From: Aphrophora alni
Taxonomy: Eukaryota; Arthropoda; Insecta; Hemiptera; Aphrophoridae
Direction of reading: 5' to 3'
DNA: 64,000 bases
Assembly: GCA_963513935.1 (NCBI GenBank)
Contig: OY740771.1
Span: 18,583,349 to 18,647,348, forward strand
The notes below the pieces were generated by a model. That model was not told where the DNA came from. It saw only the letters and a program-made list of their open reading frames with translations, and did not search any database. Position numbers and translations under genes: made by a program. This document shows, in pieces, positions 49,245 to 61,785 of this stretch (the first letter of the stretch is position 1; every line of letters starts with the position of its first letter).

Positions 49245-49450
49245 ATTTTTCTTGCCAGTTATTCCTAAACTGTAATATTTGTTGACTTGCGAGTGTACAT
49301 CTGTGTTTGGTTCATTGATTTCAAATTTTACTACAATTAAACCAATAACTTACAACCTGACATTTTTGGAGTGATGGTGACCAATATCTTTTGTTTGGGT
49401 CCTTAGAGACTATACTTGAGCAAAATTTGAGAACCTAATGACCCTAACAT
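49245..49450 (+). repeat. Dispersed repeat family A, central fragment
   Basis: It carries the 'tttttggagtgatggtgacc', 'ttttgtttgggtccttaga' and 'gactatacttgagcaaaat' blocks. The head and tail are missing. Confidence 0.6.
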
Positions 49451-50240
49451 ATTAGATCTATTTTTCTTAAAATGTAGGCCTTAAGAACACAACAACAGTA
49501 TTGATTGGCGTCTCTAAAAGAATAGCGGTTTATGAACAAAAAATTGAGCGTGGGAGAAAATATAATTTCTCAAAACCGGCTGTATTAGTGAAATGTGAAG
49601 ATTACAGACCTATACTCATGTACGAAATTGCAAATAAAAATAAAATTACAGTTCTTGGTCCCGGGACTTTTCTCCTATAGAACCCAATGATGTCGAGACA
49701 TTTTGGCAACTTTTGACGATGTCACCTTCTTTCGCCAGCTTCACTAAACTACCTCCAATCCGTTCGCTGATCGATTGACCAAAATTTCCTCATAATCTTG
49801 GCTTATATATCTTTAAGTGATTTGTGATGCGTTTGATGGTTACAAAATCAACAATTTCCTAATTTTTTACATTTTGTCACAATAATTGTTTATTCTCTGT
49901 TAACTACTGTAGGGATTTATGACTATTAAACCTAATCCTTAATACCAGCTTAATTCCTAACATGTTGCATATAAAATATTTTGTCCTGATTTGTATTTTA
50001 AACCAAAGAGTAAAAATCTTAGTCAATATCTTAACTAGCTTTAAAAATTCACAATAATTCACTTTAAAAAAGTAATAATTTCAAGAATGATTGAATGAAA
50101 TCACAACCCTCTCAAGTCTTTTCCAGTTTTGAGTATTAAATAAAGATTTTTCTAAAATCTACAAATTCTTGCATGGATATTGTTCATTAACATCAAATTT
50201 GTGATAAATGTTTGGATTTAAATAAAGTTGATTGTCAAAG

Positions 50241-50381
50241 GCTATGAAAGAAACTCCGAATACCGACGCTCTCAGAGATGCCAACATCGAGTTAGCGACA
50301 TTATGTGGTCACCTACAACAGGAATACCACAGATCACAAGAGAAACTCGTGGATAGCTATTCTCAACGTACTGAGACAGAG
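50241..50381 (+). CDS. Coiled-coil gene, exon 13 (donor uncertain)
   Basis: This block is open for 55 codons from a weak acceptor (attgtcaaag/GCT, little pyrimidine). The peptide starts AMKETPNTDALRDANIELAT and continues with LCGHLQQEYHRSQEKLVDS. Two donors exist. GAG/gtagac at 50381 gives 47 codons and phase 0, joining exon 14 in frame. The better-matching AAG/gtagga at 50407 gives phase 2 and would cause a TGA soon after the join to exon 14. I chose 50381 for frame continuity. An unseen exon in the following 4.2-kb intron is the alternative. Confidence 0.78.
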
Positions 50382-50407
50382 GTAGACAGAAAGACACACT
50401 TTGCAAG

Positions 50408-53400
50408 GTAGGATTAATCTGAGTATTGAATGCTAACATGAGTGCTTTTTTTTTTTTATTTCCATATTGACTAACTTTTTAAAGTAGTGGATAAATTGGC
50501 CAGTTGGGCAAATTGATGGTTAAAGGGCCAGTCTAGGGTATACTAAGACTCTGCAAGAATGGCTTGCCAGGATAGCTAATCTGAGAAATCTAGGTTAGCA
50601 AATATGCCGGTAAACAAAATTCATGTTGAATAATACAGTAAGTTTTCAACTTGTGAACTTAATTTGTTCGTTAATGACCAACTGACTATTCATAAGTCAT
50701 AAAACGGCCAAAAATTATGTAATTAACTGATTTATTTAGGTTGTTAAAAAGGATGATATTTTTAATTCATACATAAAACTAATTTTTCATTTAACTAACT
50801 CCATAAATATCTACTGCTTAACCTTCATTGTCAGGGATTTTTTACATGTTTTACCAGATATTATAAAAAATATCTCAAAATTCGACAACTGTTAGGTAGA
50901 TAATGTTATACATTTGTTTACTCTACATAATCCATACAATTTGAAACAATTAAATAAGTAGTATGAATAATATATATATATATATATTTTTTTCATTCTA
51001 AAATAGTACAAGGAAAACGTTTGACCAGTATAATATTTTAGTGTACCCTCTTGGTCTCAAACCATTAATAGGTAATCAGCAAATTTATTCAACTCGTTCT
51101 AAGCAGATGATGTTTTAATGACAATCAAACAGATTGTCTGTTTATCCTCTCCTGGTCTAGTCTTATATTTTCAGGTTTTTAATGATTTTGTTTAATTTGT
51201 TTTTTAAGAATGGACGTAGGGTTCCAAGTATAATTTTGAAAATTATTCTAATACAGGAGTTAACTAATATCGAATGTTGTGGAACTAGTGATAAGTTGTG
51301 AGTTAGTATTGTTTTACTTTGAGTTTTTATTGATGATATGATATTTTTATTATTTTGAAGATGCAGTAGAAAATAGTAAACATGCATTTGTTATTTATTT
51401 GTTAAAGAAAGATTTAAACAATTCCTCTATCTACGTTAATATAACAAGATAAATATTTTGTAATTATTTGATTACTAACAATGTTTAATTTAACAACTCA
51501 TAGTAACTTAATGTATAAACAAGAGTTTTTTTAATTTATGAAATTCACTCAGAAAGTAAAAATTGTGCTTGCATAAATCAACACCCCACATTATTACAAT
51601 ATTAAATGATCTAGGGTTTTAAATACATAAAATATCCATCTGGCAGAAATTCATCAAGTTATTGTATATGAGGAAAGGCAACAAATATTCGGAAACTTTC
51701 ATCCAGAGGTTATTTTTTTACTTGTTATAAGGTGAAAAACCATCCGAACAGCATCACCTTAAAAAAAATATGGAGATAAAGAGCATAAAATGAAGACCCT
51801 TAGCCCTTGAATACTCTATCACATCAGAAATTTAAAAAAGACCTGATAGGAAAGGTGAAGGAGAAGGATGTAACACAGAATTATATGAAGAAGGGTATAG
51901 ATCTAGCTAGGATATTTTAGGAATACCACCCTTACTCAGAGAAGTTAACCCTTTGAATCACATCATACTCTTTCTCCTTCTAAAACCCAAAAATTCAAAC
52001 TGATACTTCCAACAGGTAACGTAATAACCACTTTTTATACTTTCTAATTTAATTCCTTGAATCTTTGACTTTTATATATTATCAAAAATGGTATTTATGC
52101 TTGGTATTTACTTGAAAAGTTTCGATACAGTCAAGAGAACTATCCCTGAATGGCCTTAATCAATTGCGAACTACTTTAATCACAAAGGTATATTAAACAA
52201 ATTTTTGCCACATTGTGGCAGATATCTTTAGTTGCTTTGTAACAATTTAGAAAAAAATAGTATAAAAAAACTTAGATACTGTATATTTAAAAAATATGAT
52301 TTTTTATTTTATAAATAACAAATTTTCTTATATTCTGAGTGACTTTGATTGGAAAAATTGATTGATACTGCTATAATGTTTGTTTTAAATTATTTTAGTT
52401 GACATTAATTTGATTGTTTAGCTTAATGTGCTGTTTATTAATTGCTTTTTTTAATCAGTTGTTATTCTATGCGTTCAATAGACGCTTTTTCATTGTAGAG
52501 TTTTAGCAGTAACGTTTGTGATTCTTAATGTTGTATAATGTTTATGACATTTTATTTTTTTATATTTATAGAGATTATATTTTAAGAAAAGTGTTATATT
52601 ATATTTTAATGATTGTTCTAATTTAGGAGTTTAAATGTGATAATATTTGTACAGATTTCATTTCAAACTGTTTAACTATTAGGCAGAAAAAAAAAAAATT
52701 TATAACAAAACAAATTACTAAATAATATCACATACATTATTATAATAATACAAGTCAAATTTATAAGGTTTTTTTAAAAATCTATATTTGTACATGTTTT
52801 TTAAACCATGTATTTAATTGGTTTTCGTCAAAAGTTTTAGATGGAAGCTTTTATTGAGTAAATTAATAACAACATAAAATGAAAAAAAAATAAATAAAAG
52901 ATATTAACAAATTATTAAAAAGTTGTCAATAATTAAAACAAATATAATAATTTTTTTTTAATCTAGAGGTTGTAAAAGGGAGATCATCAATCATATTCTT
53001 TTTAAAGGAATCAATAAAAATCATGGCTTATAAACTCTTCAACCGAGTAAAATGAGCCAGACAACAGAACCTGTTCAAGGCTGTTTCTAAAAAATAATAA
53101 TTTTTCAATCGAGGCATTTTACTAAAAAAATTATTTGTGTCCTTTTGTGAAGGAATTTTACCATGTAAACAACATACAGCTCCAATAACTAATTTGTACA
53201 AATTTTTTGTTCAAATCTTTTTATAGGGCATGCAAATTTCTTACCAGTTTCTTTTTTAAAGATAACCTACAGTAATAATTGCAAAATGTAGAAACCGAAT
53301 TTGACTCGTGAATTAAGAGTTAATTTTTTCATAATAAAAGAAAACTTAATTATTTTTGTTTTAAAACAATTTCCTTAGATTTTGTTATATAGCAAATCAA

Positions 53401-54566
53401 AATTTGAAGAGATTATTGTTTTTTCTTCTGAATTTATATAAATATTTAACAAAACTCAACTGTTAATATCAGACTCCTTAAAAACATTATAGATAATGGT
53501 GTCAACAAGTTAAATGAGTCGTTTAACAAATAGTAATAATTTATAGGCTGAAAATCCTTAAAACTATTTTGTATTCTAATTTAGAGATCTGCTGTTGTTT
53601 TTTAAGATATCAGTGTCACAGAAGATATTTTGCCATATTGCAATTTAGTTTATGGTAAGATTGAGTTAATGTGATTTGAGTTATTTCATCTGTTTTTGTC
53701 ATAATGTTCAAAGTCGGATGTAAAAAAAAAGGAATTTATACTTTAATTGTTATATTTTTTAGTGAATGTATATTTTTGATTTGTTTTAGATTTTCATTCT
53801 AAGATTAATTTTGGATAGAAGGTTAGATGTACAAGAACAAGTTTGGCACTCATTCAAGAAACAAAACACTAGTTATTGTAACTGTGGAAAAAAGTCAGAG
53901 GAATTTTACAAAACTAAATGAAAATTTACTACTGGATTAATGTTTATTTATTATACAGACACCATTAAAAAAAAAAAAAAAAAAAAAAAAATGCTAGCTA
54001 TTTTGTGTTCTAAAACATTAATCTCTCCATTAGTTGTGTCTAGCTTATACTCTGTGAAGCCTGATTATATAATTTTTAAACTCCCAAATATTCTAAAAAG
54101 TTGGTTAAGGGTAGTAGTAAAGAAAAAAAGAATCAATAAATATACTTCTAACCAGTTTGTAGACATTATTTACCATTTGCACTTAATCTATTGAAATTGG
54201 TTTAATAGTTCTTCAGATATTTGTAAAAGCATATTATAAGCCACTTCAAATTGGTGTTTTACTCAATATTATTTAATTTAAATTTCTTTGAAATCAGTTC
54301 AATGGATTACGAGAACTATGTAAAACATTAATAGGCTTGTTTAGGAATTTTACTAACTTTTGTGGTATTTGTTATATCTGCGTTTCTAGATTTTCTTACA
54401 ATTTGACATAAAGTACAATGATTGGTGAACACACCGGCCAGACATGGAAATATTTCATAGATAATAAAAAAGATGCAATTGTACATTACATAAAGCCAAT
54501 AATATTTGATTATTGTAATTTAAAAGCACAAATACCTATTTAAAACTTGTTTTTATTTTGTTTCAG
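50408..54566. other. 4.2-kb intron between exons 13 and 14
   Basis: Very AT-rich. It holds a short (AT)n at about 50969-50987 and A25 at 53967-53991. A decayed coding-like stretch at 51820-51945 (peptide KFKKDLIGKVKEKD) has no family match. No exon that would rescue the stronger exon 13 donor was found. Confidence 0.45.
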
Positions 54567-54626
54567 AAAAAGCATCAACAAGCACTTGCAGCTTTGCAAA
54601 TTGTTATTTGCAATTTGAATGAAAAG
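54567..54626 (+). CDS. Coiled-coil gene, exon 14, followed by a GC donor
   Basis: This 60-nt exon (20 codons: KKHQQALAALQIVICNLNEK) follows ttttgtttcag. The donor is AAG/gcaagt, a GC-AG intron with otherwise perfect consensus around the GC, as is typical for genuine GC donors. Exon 15 continues in frame. Leu/Ile/Val spacing keeps a heptad pattern. Confidence 0.83.
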
Positions 54627-55479
54627 GCAAGTCTGCAGTTTGTTGAAATAAATAGAAATTAAGTATTTTATATTCAATGGGTTTTTACCATTTTCTAAGT
54701 GTTGCACAATGCTTAATACATTATTACCTTAAGATTCCTGCTTATGGGAATGTGGCCAAATTGTCCACTGGAAAAAATTTGAAATGTCGTTTTTTACCAT
54801 TAATTTTAAGTACATAAACAATTATAAGAATTAATTAAACAATTCTAATTTAATTCTCATCATAATTATTTAGTCAACATAATATAGGTACAATGTTAAA
54901 TTACAAAAAATTAGTTGATACTTAATTGTTCAATAATCTGACACAATCATAATAAATATGATGATTAATCTTAGCAAAACACTTTTAATTTCATTAGTAT
55001 TATTATTTTATTCTTATATAATTTAATGGTGTATTTTTGTTTTGTTGATAAAGATATATTATATAGTAGTAGGTTGAATGAGACATACAAGTGAAGTTTT
55101 GGCATGCTGAAAAGGAAATCATATATGTTTTCTTAAACAATTTTGACGGTGAAAAATTACTTTTAATTTTTATACATTTAATTATGTCCTTTGAGTTTGA
55201 ACAGTTATTATTTAATTTTTTTTTTTAATTTGAAAGTTTTTAATCATGAAAATTAAACGTATGTTTCAGGATTTTGTAATATCTTAAAATATTCTGAAGT
55301 CATACATATAAAACATTTTGGGTGAGCATTGTGGTGACTTATTTGATTGGGAACCATCTTTATTTTGGACCAATCTTTGTTAAATTTGTTGCTAGGGTAT
55401 TCATATATTATCAACTAGAAACATATATTTCTAGATAATGTAGAAACTTTAAAAACATAATATATGGTTTTGGTTTTAG
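54627..55479. other. GC-AG intron between exons 14 and 15
   Basis: It begins gcaagt and ends ttggttttag. AT-rich; no repeats recognised. Confidence 0.7.
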
Positions 55480-55578
55480 ATAAAAGGGCGTGATGTCATT
55501 ATAAATTCAACCAAGCAAGAGATAAAACAACTTTTGGATAAGGCAAGCAACAAAACTGAATTAATAGCCAAAAATGAG
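55480..55578 (+). CDS. Coiled-coil gene, exon 15
   Basis: This 99-nt exon (33 codons) lies between ttggttttag/ATA and GAG/gtatgt. The peptide starts IKGRDVIINSTKQEIKQLL and ends DKASNKTELIAKNE. It is helix-compatible throughout, and the join with exon 14 (LNEK to IKGRD) is smooth. The next intron (6.2 kb) carries several retroelement and transposase relics. Confidence 0.88.
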
Positions 55579-55775
55579 GTATGTAACAGCAGATGAAATA
55601 TAACAGAACCACATTTATCAAAAATGCATGTTCCTTAATATCTGTAAGAAAATCAGTTGAGTATGAAATATAGACTATCGGATCACTGACTAGTAATAAT
55701 ATTTCATTAACTTGTTAATAACGTTAAAATAACTTATTATAATCAGTATAAAATAGAAGAAAAATCATAGACTTG

Positions 55776-56213
55776 AAACAAGCATTTGATTCTTAGTCCA
55801 CTGGGTAAACTACAGAAATTATACGGTGTTGACTATAGAGTTCAGAGTCTGTGTGCTGATACAGGTTCAAGCATCACAAAAATTTAATATAAAAACAAAG
55901 TGAGGTGACCTACTGTCTGCAATGATTTTTAATCTGATGTTGGATTCGGTATTAAGAAGGCGCATGTTGGAGGATGCGGAGTTAGATGCTCTTTATTAAC
56001 AGAAGAGAGAATAAAATAAAGGAAACTTCTTATATAATTAGATAAAGAAGCCAGTCAAGTGGGTTTAATAATCAATGAAAAGAAAACCAAGTATCCAATA
56101 TCAAAAACAAAGTATGAACACATTCAAAATGTCATTTCTAAGCAGGATAATAGAGTTTTGAGGAGATTAATAGCTTGTAACAATTACGCTAATCGTGGAG
56201 TAAAAAGAATTTA
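55776..56213 (+). pseudogene. Reverse-transcriptase relic of a non-LTR element
   Basis: Plus-strand pieces: KQAFDS (55776-55794, the motif around the first catalytic Asp), then a decayed stretch, MIFNLMLDSVLRRRMLEDAE (from 55922, the block after G-x-x-Q-G-D), and EASQVGLIINEKKTKY (from about 56047), the typical block downstream of the YADD box, followed by HIQNVISKQDNRVLRRL. Stops and deletions remove the YADD box. The reading direction equals that of the host gene, but the frame cannot be part of it. Confidence 0.65.
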
Positions 56214-57734
56214 GATTTATTAATTTTTAATGCACTGAGTTTATATTTGTAGCATTAAATAAATTTATTGGGTGTCATTCTATTATTTAAAGAATAGACA
56301 CTTAATTAATCTTTTTCAGGATCGGGGTTCCTAGGAAAGTGTATTTTTAGTCACAAACAATTACAGTTATTTTTGGAAATACTCAAATTTAATATTGTTT
56401 TGAATATTTTTACCTAAAACCACATACATATATAGATATAAAAATCAATACTTCATAATTACGAAAGTATTTCCTAAAAAAACATATACTATACATATGA
56501 AGCATAAATTTCTAAAATAAAATGTTCAAAAGTTTTTTCAATGGTTTTCAAAGTTTACAAATTTAAATAATGGGTCCAAAAAAGTAAATTTAATCTAAAA
56601 GTCAATGTTTATTAAACCTAATTCTAAACAATCCGTCTCATTGTCCTAACTACAGGAAGCACAAAAAACTGTTCAATGACGTAGATATGATATTTTCTCA
56701 ATTTAATATTGTTTATAATGACATTGAATTGTCATATCTCATATCGTTTGAGTTATTATTTTAAAAGTCAGTTTTACAAATTTTACATTTTTAAATGTAC
56801 TGTAGGTTATAAAAGTTTTAATGCAATCACTGATTTTATTCTGCAAGTCAAAACTATTTTATTCTGAATAACTCATCCGAAGCGTTACTCTTGAAGTATC
56901 ATTCTGGTAATGAGAAGTTCTTGCGTTGACGAGAGAGTAAGGAAGATGAGCGAATGCCTCTACAAGAAGTAAACTGTACCAGACTGAATGCTAAATGCTG
57001 TGATTGGTGGATATTTTGGGTCAGTTAGGGATATCCTGAAGATTACATCGGCGTACTAACACACCGCACTGAATCTCATGTTTTAATTTTGGGAAATTAT
57101 TGTTTCTTAATTTAACTTAAAACTATAAAAATTTACAATGTTCATTTCCTTAATTTATGGTGTTGGTATTAGTAATAATACAGTATTTAATATTTTCTAT
57201 TTATACAAATCGTTTACCCGCAATTTTTAACACTAACCAATTTCAGAATACTGTCTGTCCGCCCATACGAGGCTGTTTGTTTTAGACCTAAATCCATAAA
57301 AAAATGAGATTTCGAGACAAATACAGCCCAAATGTTTTGAGTGATTTCCTTTCAATTTTCACTAATATCTTTCTTGTGTTATCTAGTTATAAACTAAAAA
57401 ACTTGATATTCATTTTTTTAAACCCTTCCCCTCTAGCAAAACCAAAAACCCTACAAAATTAGTAAGCTGTGAAATTTCTATACTTATTTTTCCATCTCAC
57501 TCCATAAAAAGAGTGGAGAAAATTGCCTTGTGGTGTTCAGCTTGATCTGGATCTCTTCTTTCACGTGCAATATCCAAAACAAATTATGAATACTATGTTT
57601 TAGTAGGAGCAGGTTACTGAATTGATCTCTTGTCAGCAGTAGCAATAAGGGACCAATTGGAAACTAATAAGCGAGGTGGTTCTTAAAGATGGACATCGAT
57701 TTGGACTCCTTCCTCTTTGAGTAATATGCGTGAA
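56214..57734. other. Intron, nothing recognised
   Basis: Mostly AT-rich. GC rises around 56880-57060 without coding frames. Confidence 0.4.
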
Positions 57735-57868
57735 ATAAATAAACTGTGCAAAAACATTGCACAAGCTTTCTCATTCACCCATTCCCAATATCAAAAAACA
57801 AACCAAAACCAATTGTTATCAAAAATAGTAACAATCGGTAGTTATCAATCAAAAATGAAAATGAACTA
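57735..57868 (+). repeat. Dispersed repeat family A, split by a retrotransposon
   Basis: The head of family A (tgtgcaaaaacattgcacaa) runs to 'aatgaactatgg', where the non-LTR insert begins. The family continues after the insert from about 58540 ('atctttaaaa', then 'aagggcctaaacttt'). Confidence 0.7.
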
Positions 57869-58540
57869 TGGATTTTATTTTTTTATTTATTTATTTTTTT
57901 TGGAGGAAAAAATGCGTAATTATGCAGATCTCTCTCTCTCTCTCCAGAGAGATACTGTGGGACTCATCCCGAAAGGCATACCCACTAAAAATACCTCCCC
58001 CCTCCCCCATGGACATGCACTGGGGAGAGCAAATAGCAACATCTAGGGAACTCCCTAATGGCTGCAAGCTGAAAACTGGTACTTCACTAGAACAGAAAAA
58101 ATTAAGAGGCATGCATGTAGAAGTCACAAACTGACTTTAGAAGCGCAGCAGGTAACTCCCTATGGCGGATCATCCAAGATGGTGGCAGGCCGAGGCCTAC
58201 CGTCTTCTATGATACCGAGTCTCTTGCAGATGTCTGAGATTCCTTGGAATCTCGAATCTTGGGCATTCTGAAACAGTTTAATGGCGCACCGTTTAGCATA
58301 TGCATCTAGGGTAAGGATGCCAGCTGACCCTAGAATGGTGGCGCTGCTCACATACCAAGGTTGGCGAGTGATTCTGCGAAGAGCTATTGCCTGAAGTCTC
58401 TCTAATTTATTCTTGTTCGATTTGCTGGTCAGCGCCCACCAAGCCGTGGACGCGTACATCAGCATGGACCACACTGTTAACAAAAAGATTGTATCTTTAG
58501 CACGAGTCGTTACCGGGTGCCTGCCCGCTAGCATTGAAAC
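57869..58540 (-). mobile_element. 5'-truncated Jockey-like non-LTR insertion
   Basis: Minus orientation: coding end (58535 to 58160), a 3' UTR of about 255 bp including a (CT/GA) run, and an A-rich tail seen as T-rich DNA at 57869-57900. Flanks repeat each other approximately (aactatggat on the left, aaactatgaat on the right), as expected for a target-site duplication of about 10-11 bp with later changes. It splits a copy of repeat A. Confidence 0.75.
58160..58540 (-). pseudogene. Jockey-like ORF2, C-terminal part
   Basis: The minus frame begins at the truncation with MLAGRHPVTTRAKDTIF and continues WSMLMYASTAWW, the block corresponding to Y-x-x-x-x-x-P-x-L-x-Y-A/G-x-x-x-W, then KLERLQAIALRRITRQPWYV, and later a DLGI-like part around ILTLDAYAKR. 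This is the domain following the palm in Jockey-clade reverse transcriptases. There is a single uninterrupted frame to a stop near 58160, so the insertion is relatively young. RT catalytic motifs are missing through 5' truncation. Confidence 0.8.
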
Positions 58541-58600
58541 TATGAATAGCATCTTTAAAATATTTAAATAAGGGCCTAAACTTTCTTCTTACATAATATT

Positions 58601-59810
58601 TTTTTACTTGCAATATTATGAAGACAGGTTTTTAAAATTTTTTACTGGGTATTAATAATTTACTGGAGCAACAATAATTCTTGAATTACATTACATATGA
58701 AATAATTCTTTCATGTAACACATTTTCTAAATTAACTTTACAAGAAAAATTGATGAATTTATTCTTTTTTAATGTTTAATTCTCCTTTAATTTTAAGCCA
58801 TTTACTAGTTAACAAACTTTTATTTAAATTATAACAAAACTTCATTGTTGATTGAATAGAACAATTGAAACTATAGAAACCTAAACCTATTGTTATAAGA
58901 TCTCATTGTAGTTAAAAAATATAGTCTTGAATTATTTCTAGAAATTTATGTCTCAATTACTGTATTCGATTGAAATTAATATGTTTAATATAGTGTCTTC
59001 ACTTTTAACTATTGTGTCTTTTACTTTTAAAAATCTTAAAAAAAAGAATGTTAAAATGAATTGTGTTAAGGTTGTGCCTAATGTAATATCTCGTTTCCAT
59101 GGCAACAACCAGAATGGCAACAACCACTATGACAATAGTGTGTTTTTTAAGACTATTTCAATTCAGATGTTCTGTCCAGATATGTTTCCTTTGAAGAAAT
59201 TAAATATGTTTTGCCTTCACATACCTTCGTGTGAATTTATATTATCAGAAATGATTGTAAGGAATTGCAACTTAACATATTATTTTTAGAGTATATATTT
59301 TTACATACCTAGTCATTTTTTGTTAGTCATACTATTTGTTAGTTTTTTCTGACAAATAATATTTGTATAAGACAAGTCAGTATAAATATGATTATTATAC
59401 AAAATAAGTTATTGGTCAAAAATTCAAACTTAGTTTACAAAATATAGGGTAATGGAAAATTGTTGACGTCTATTTTTTGAACGATCTTCATGTTTCATGA
59501 CCTCAGAAAATGGTAAAGTGATTTTCGACACCGCTGCTCTGGTATACCATGTTTCGTTGTTGTTTTTTCTTTTCTGAAAATCAAAAGTTGGCTTTTATCC
59601 AATATTTCAACAATTTTACTGACTTCATGATTGTATTAAAATGTATTCATTTTGGTTTTAATAAAAACAATACAAAAACTATTAGTCTGAGCCTTTATAC
59701 AAGTTTAAAGCTTCCTTAATGCTTCACATATTAAGGACAATATACTTTTATTTTTCCTCATATAAGCCTAAATAGTATAGTGTCAGAGAAGTGTGACTTG
59801 ATCGGTGATT
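58601..59810. other. Intron, nothing recognised
   Basis: A 113-codon + frame at 58948-59289 (start MSQLLYSIEINMF) has no known motif and typical intron composition. It is treated as chance. Confidence 0.45.
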
Positions 59811-60205
59811 GTGTGTCGAGAGTCAAATGCTTGCTTTGTACTCAAAGTACCAGGCAGAACAGCTCAAAGATTAATGCCAGCTATATTGAAACATATTAAG
59901 CCTGGTTCTACAATAATATCTAAAAAAGTTAAACAGAAGAATTAAACAGGGTCGACCTTGCATATTTTAAAGTCGATCCTAAATGAACATTTATAGATCA
60001 TGATACTGGTACTAATATGTAACATGTGAGGTTTTGCAAAATGGAGAAATAAAAAAACATTGTGGTAATGCTCCACATCATCTTGATACATATTTATCTG
60101 AATTCATATGGCAGTCAGCGGTGAAAACAGAGGGCGGCTATAGATTCGAAACGCTACTGACTGATATCGCAAATGTCATACCACTGTTGAAACCATCATC
60201 CTATT
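59811..60205 (+). pseudogene. Merlin-like (IS1016/IS1595-type) transposase relic
   Basis: Two readable pieces. The first, 59811-59921, reads VCRESNACFVLKVPGRTAQ and then ILKHIKPGSTIIS, the section before the second catalytic Asp (K-P-G-T-x-I-x-S-D-x-W in the family). The second, about 60055-60203, reads KHCGNAPHHLDTYLSEFIWQ followed by FETLLTDIANV, the family's H-L-(D/x)-x-Y-L-x-E-F-x-W-R ending. The catalytic SD-W part and the piece between are lost to deletion and frameshift. Terminal repeats were not found. Confidence 0.7.
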
Positions 60206-60910
60206 TGTAATTTTTAATAAATAAAACGTTGAACCTCAGTTTGCTTATCTTTATAGTAAAATTGATACTTAAATATTAAATTAGCTATTAACTATAAGAA
60301 CGTGGCCTAATCCAATCTATTTTACTGGTCAGTATAGTATACATAAGTATCCATAAAAGTTCTACTAAACATAACTTAAGTAGTGTAAGATATCATTATC
60401 TCAAAACGTGTTTTTATGACCTGAATCGCTGTTTTTGTGTCTCCTGTAAATTTTGCTCTGTGGAGATAAGATATGTTTTCATGTAAACTGTTACATTATT
60501 GTACATAAAACAAATCACAGTTTTTAGTTTGAAAATACCTAAATGAATACTTTTACCAGTTTTAAGAAAAAAACACTTTTATGACTTTTATTTTTCACAT
60601 TTGACAAACAACTCAATGTGATATTTTTAATGAGAGATGATGATGATTACTTGTTTATATTATGTTCTGCTTGGTTTCATGTGTGAGAAAGTTTGTGCAA
60701 TGTTGTAAGCATGGGACATCTTCCAACCAATAATAAATAATAAAACAATAAATGTTAAGTTTAAATAATATACAAGTAATGTTAATATTAATAAAATATA
60801 GAATAAACATTACATAAAAAACAAGTAAGTGTAAAGTGTTCCTAAACAATATTCATATGATTGCTAAAACAGTTAAAACAATGTAAAACAATACAAAGTT
60901 GAATTTCAAA
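60206..60910. other. Intron, nothing recognised
   Basis: AT-rich with no frames of note. Confidence 0.5.
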
Positions 60911-61301
60911 GTGTGCGCGCTAGACCAACCATCCGACGTTGCACTAGTCCATGAATAAAGGAAGTTGAACCCTGGAGGGACTTCCCATGAGCCTCTGCGT
61001 TAGCTTTGCCAAGCAAGCAAGAAGAAGCGTGGTTTAGTCAGTCTTCGATAGAGTCTTCGAGAGCAGCCAACGTCGAGCAGTCACGTTACATATCGACTGC
61101 GGAGACTCAAATTCAGCACGACAATGGCGGACTTCTAGGGTTTGGGATGATGATCCAAACAAAGAGACTTGGACAATTAGTTTGGGAACAATTTGGTACA
61201 ATTTAAAAACTTTGTAATCGTGAGTAAAGTGAACTAATAGAAATGATAAAAACTCTATTCTTTGAACTTGAACTGTAGAAAATGTTTGAACTTTGTTTTA
61301 C
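60911..61301 (+). other. GC-richer island, possible LTR
   Basis: It starts TGTGCGCGCTAGACC, is GC-rich to about 61160, then turns A/T-rich with a 'gataaaaactctattctttg' poly(A)-like part. The layout (regulatory GC part, then poly(A) region) and TG start suggest an LTR, with a possible TTACA end near 61301, but no target duplication could be matched. The 66-codon + frame inside is not considered coding. Confidence 0.3.
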
Positions 61302-61785
61302 AATAGTAGATTTGTATCTTGTTTAATTCTCCTGTGGAGAGATATAATAATTATGTTTTCTTTAATTTTAATAAAAGGAAGGTTTCTTGTTTTTAAAATG
61401 TCTGGCTAGACTAATTTGTGTTAACCTGTACCACGTTGTAGGAATAACTGCTAGTACGAATGAGTTTGATACCCTGCCCTTCAGGTAAATAATAATGATT
61501 TTGATATAAAGTTTGTAAGAACGCAGACTTACAACTATAAGTAATCTAACTTTTATTTAAAAGCTCTTAAAGCACATTGATTTTATTGAATAAATACATA
61601 AATTAACTAAAACCCCTTACAATGTAAATTAGCACAATTTCACTGCAGATTTGTAACATATAATTATCATTTTAATTAATATTATCAAATTAGTATTATC
61701 ATTTTTAATAATCATAAGATTGTAGTTAAAAACAAAAGCTGTATGGTAAATGATTTTTCGATACATTTTTTCTTTTTGCTTCCAG

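Noticed and set aside
51820..51945. Possible extra exon (KFKKDLIGKVKEKD peptide) after exon 13
   Set aside because: Entered in phase 2 from the stronger exon 13 donor it meets a TGA within seven codons, and the acceptor context is poor.
57717..58134. Overlapping frames of 109, 88 and 78 codons
   Set aside because: They fall in the A-rich tail and 3' UTR of the minus-strand non-LTR insertion and in repeat A.
58948..59289. 113-codon + strand open frame
   Set aside because: Composition is that of the surrounding intron and no domain is recognisable. It is in the right orientation for the host gene, but no acceptor or donor fits a phase 0 exon.
61006..61206. 66-codon + frame in the GC-richer island
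   Set aside because: Better explained as part of an LTR-like insertion; no protein similarity recognised.
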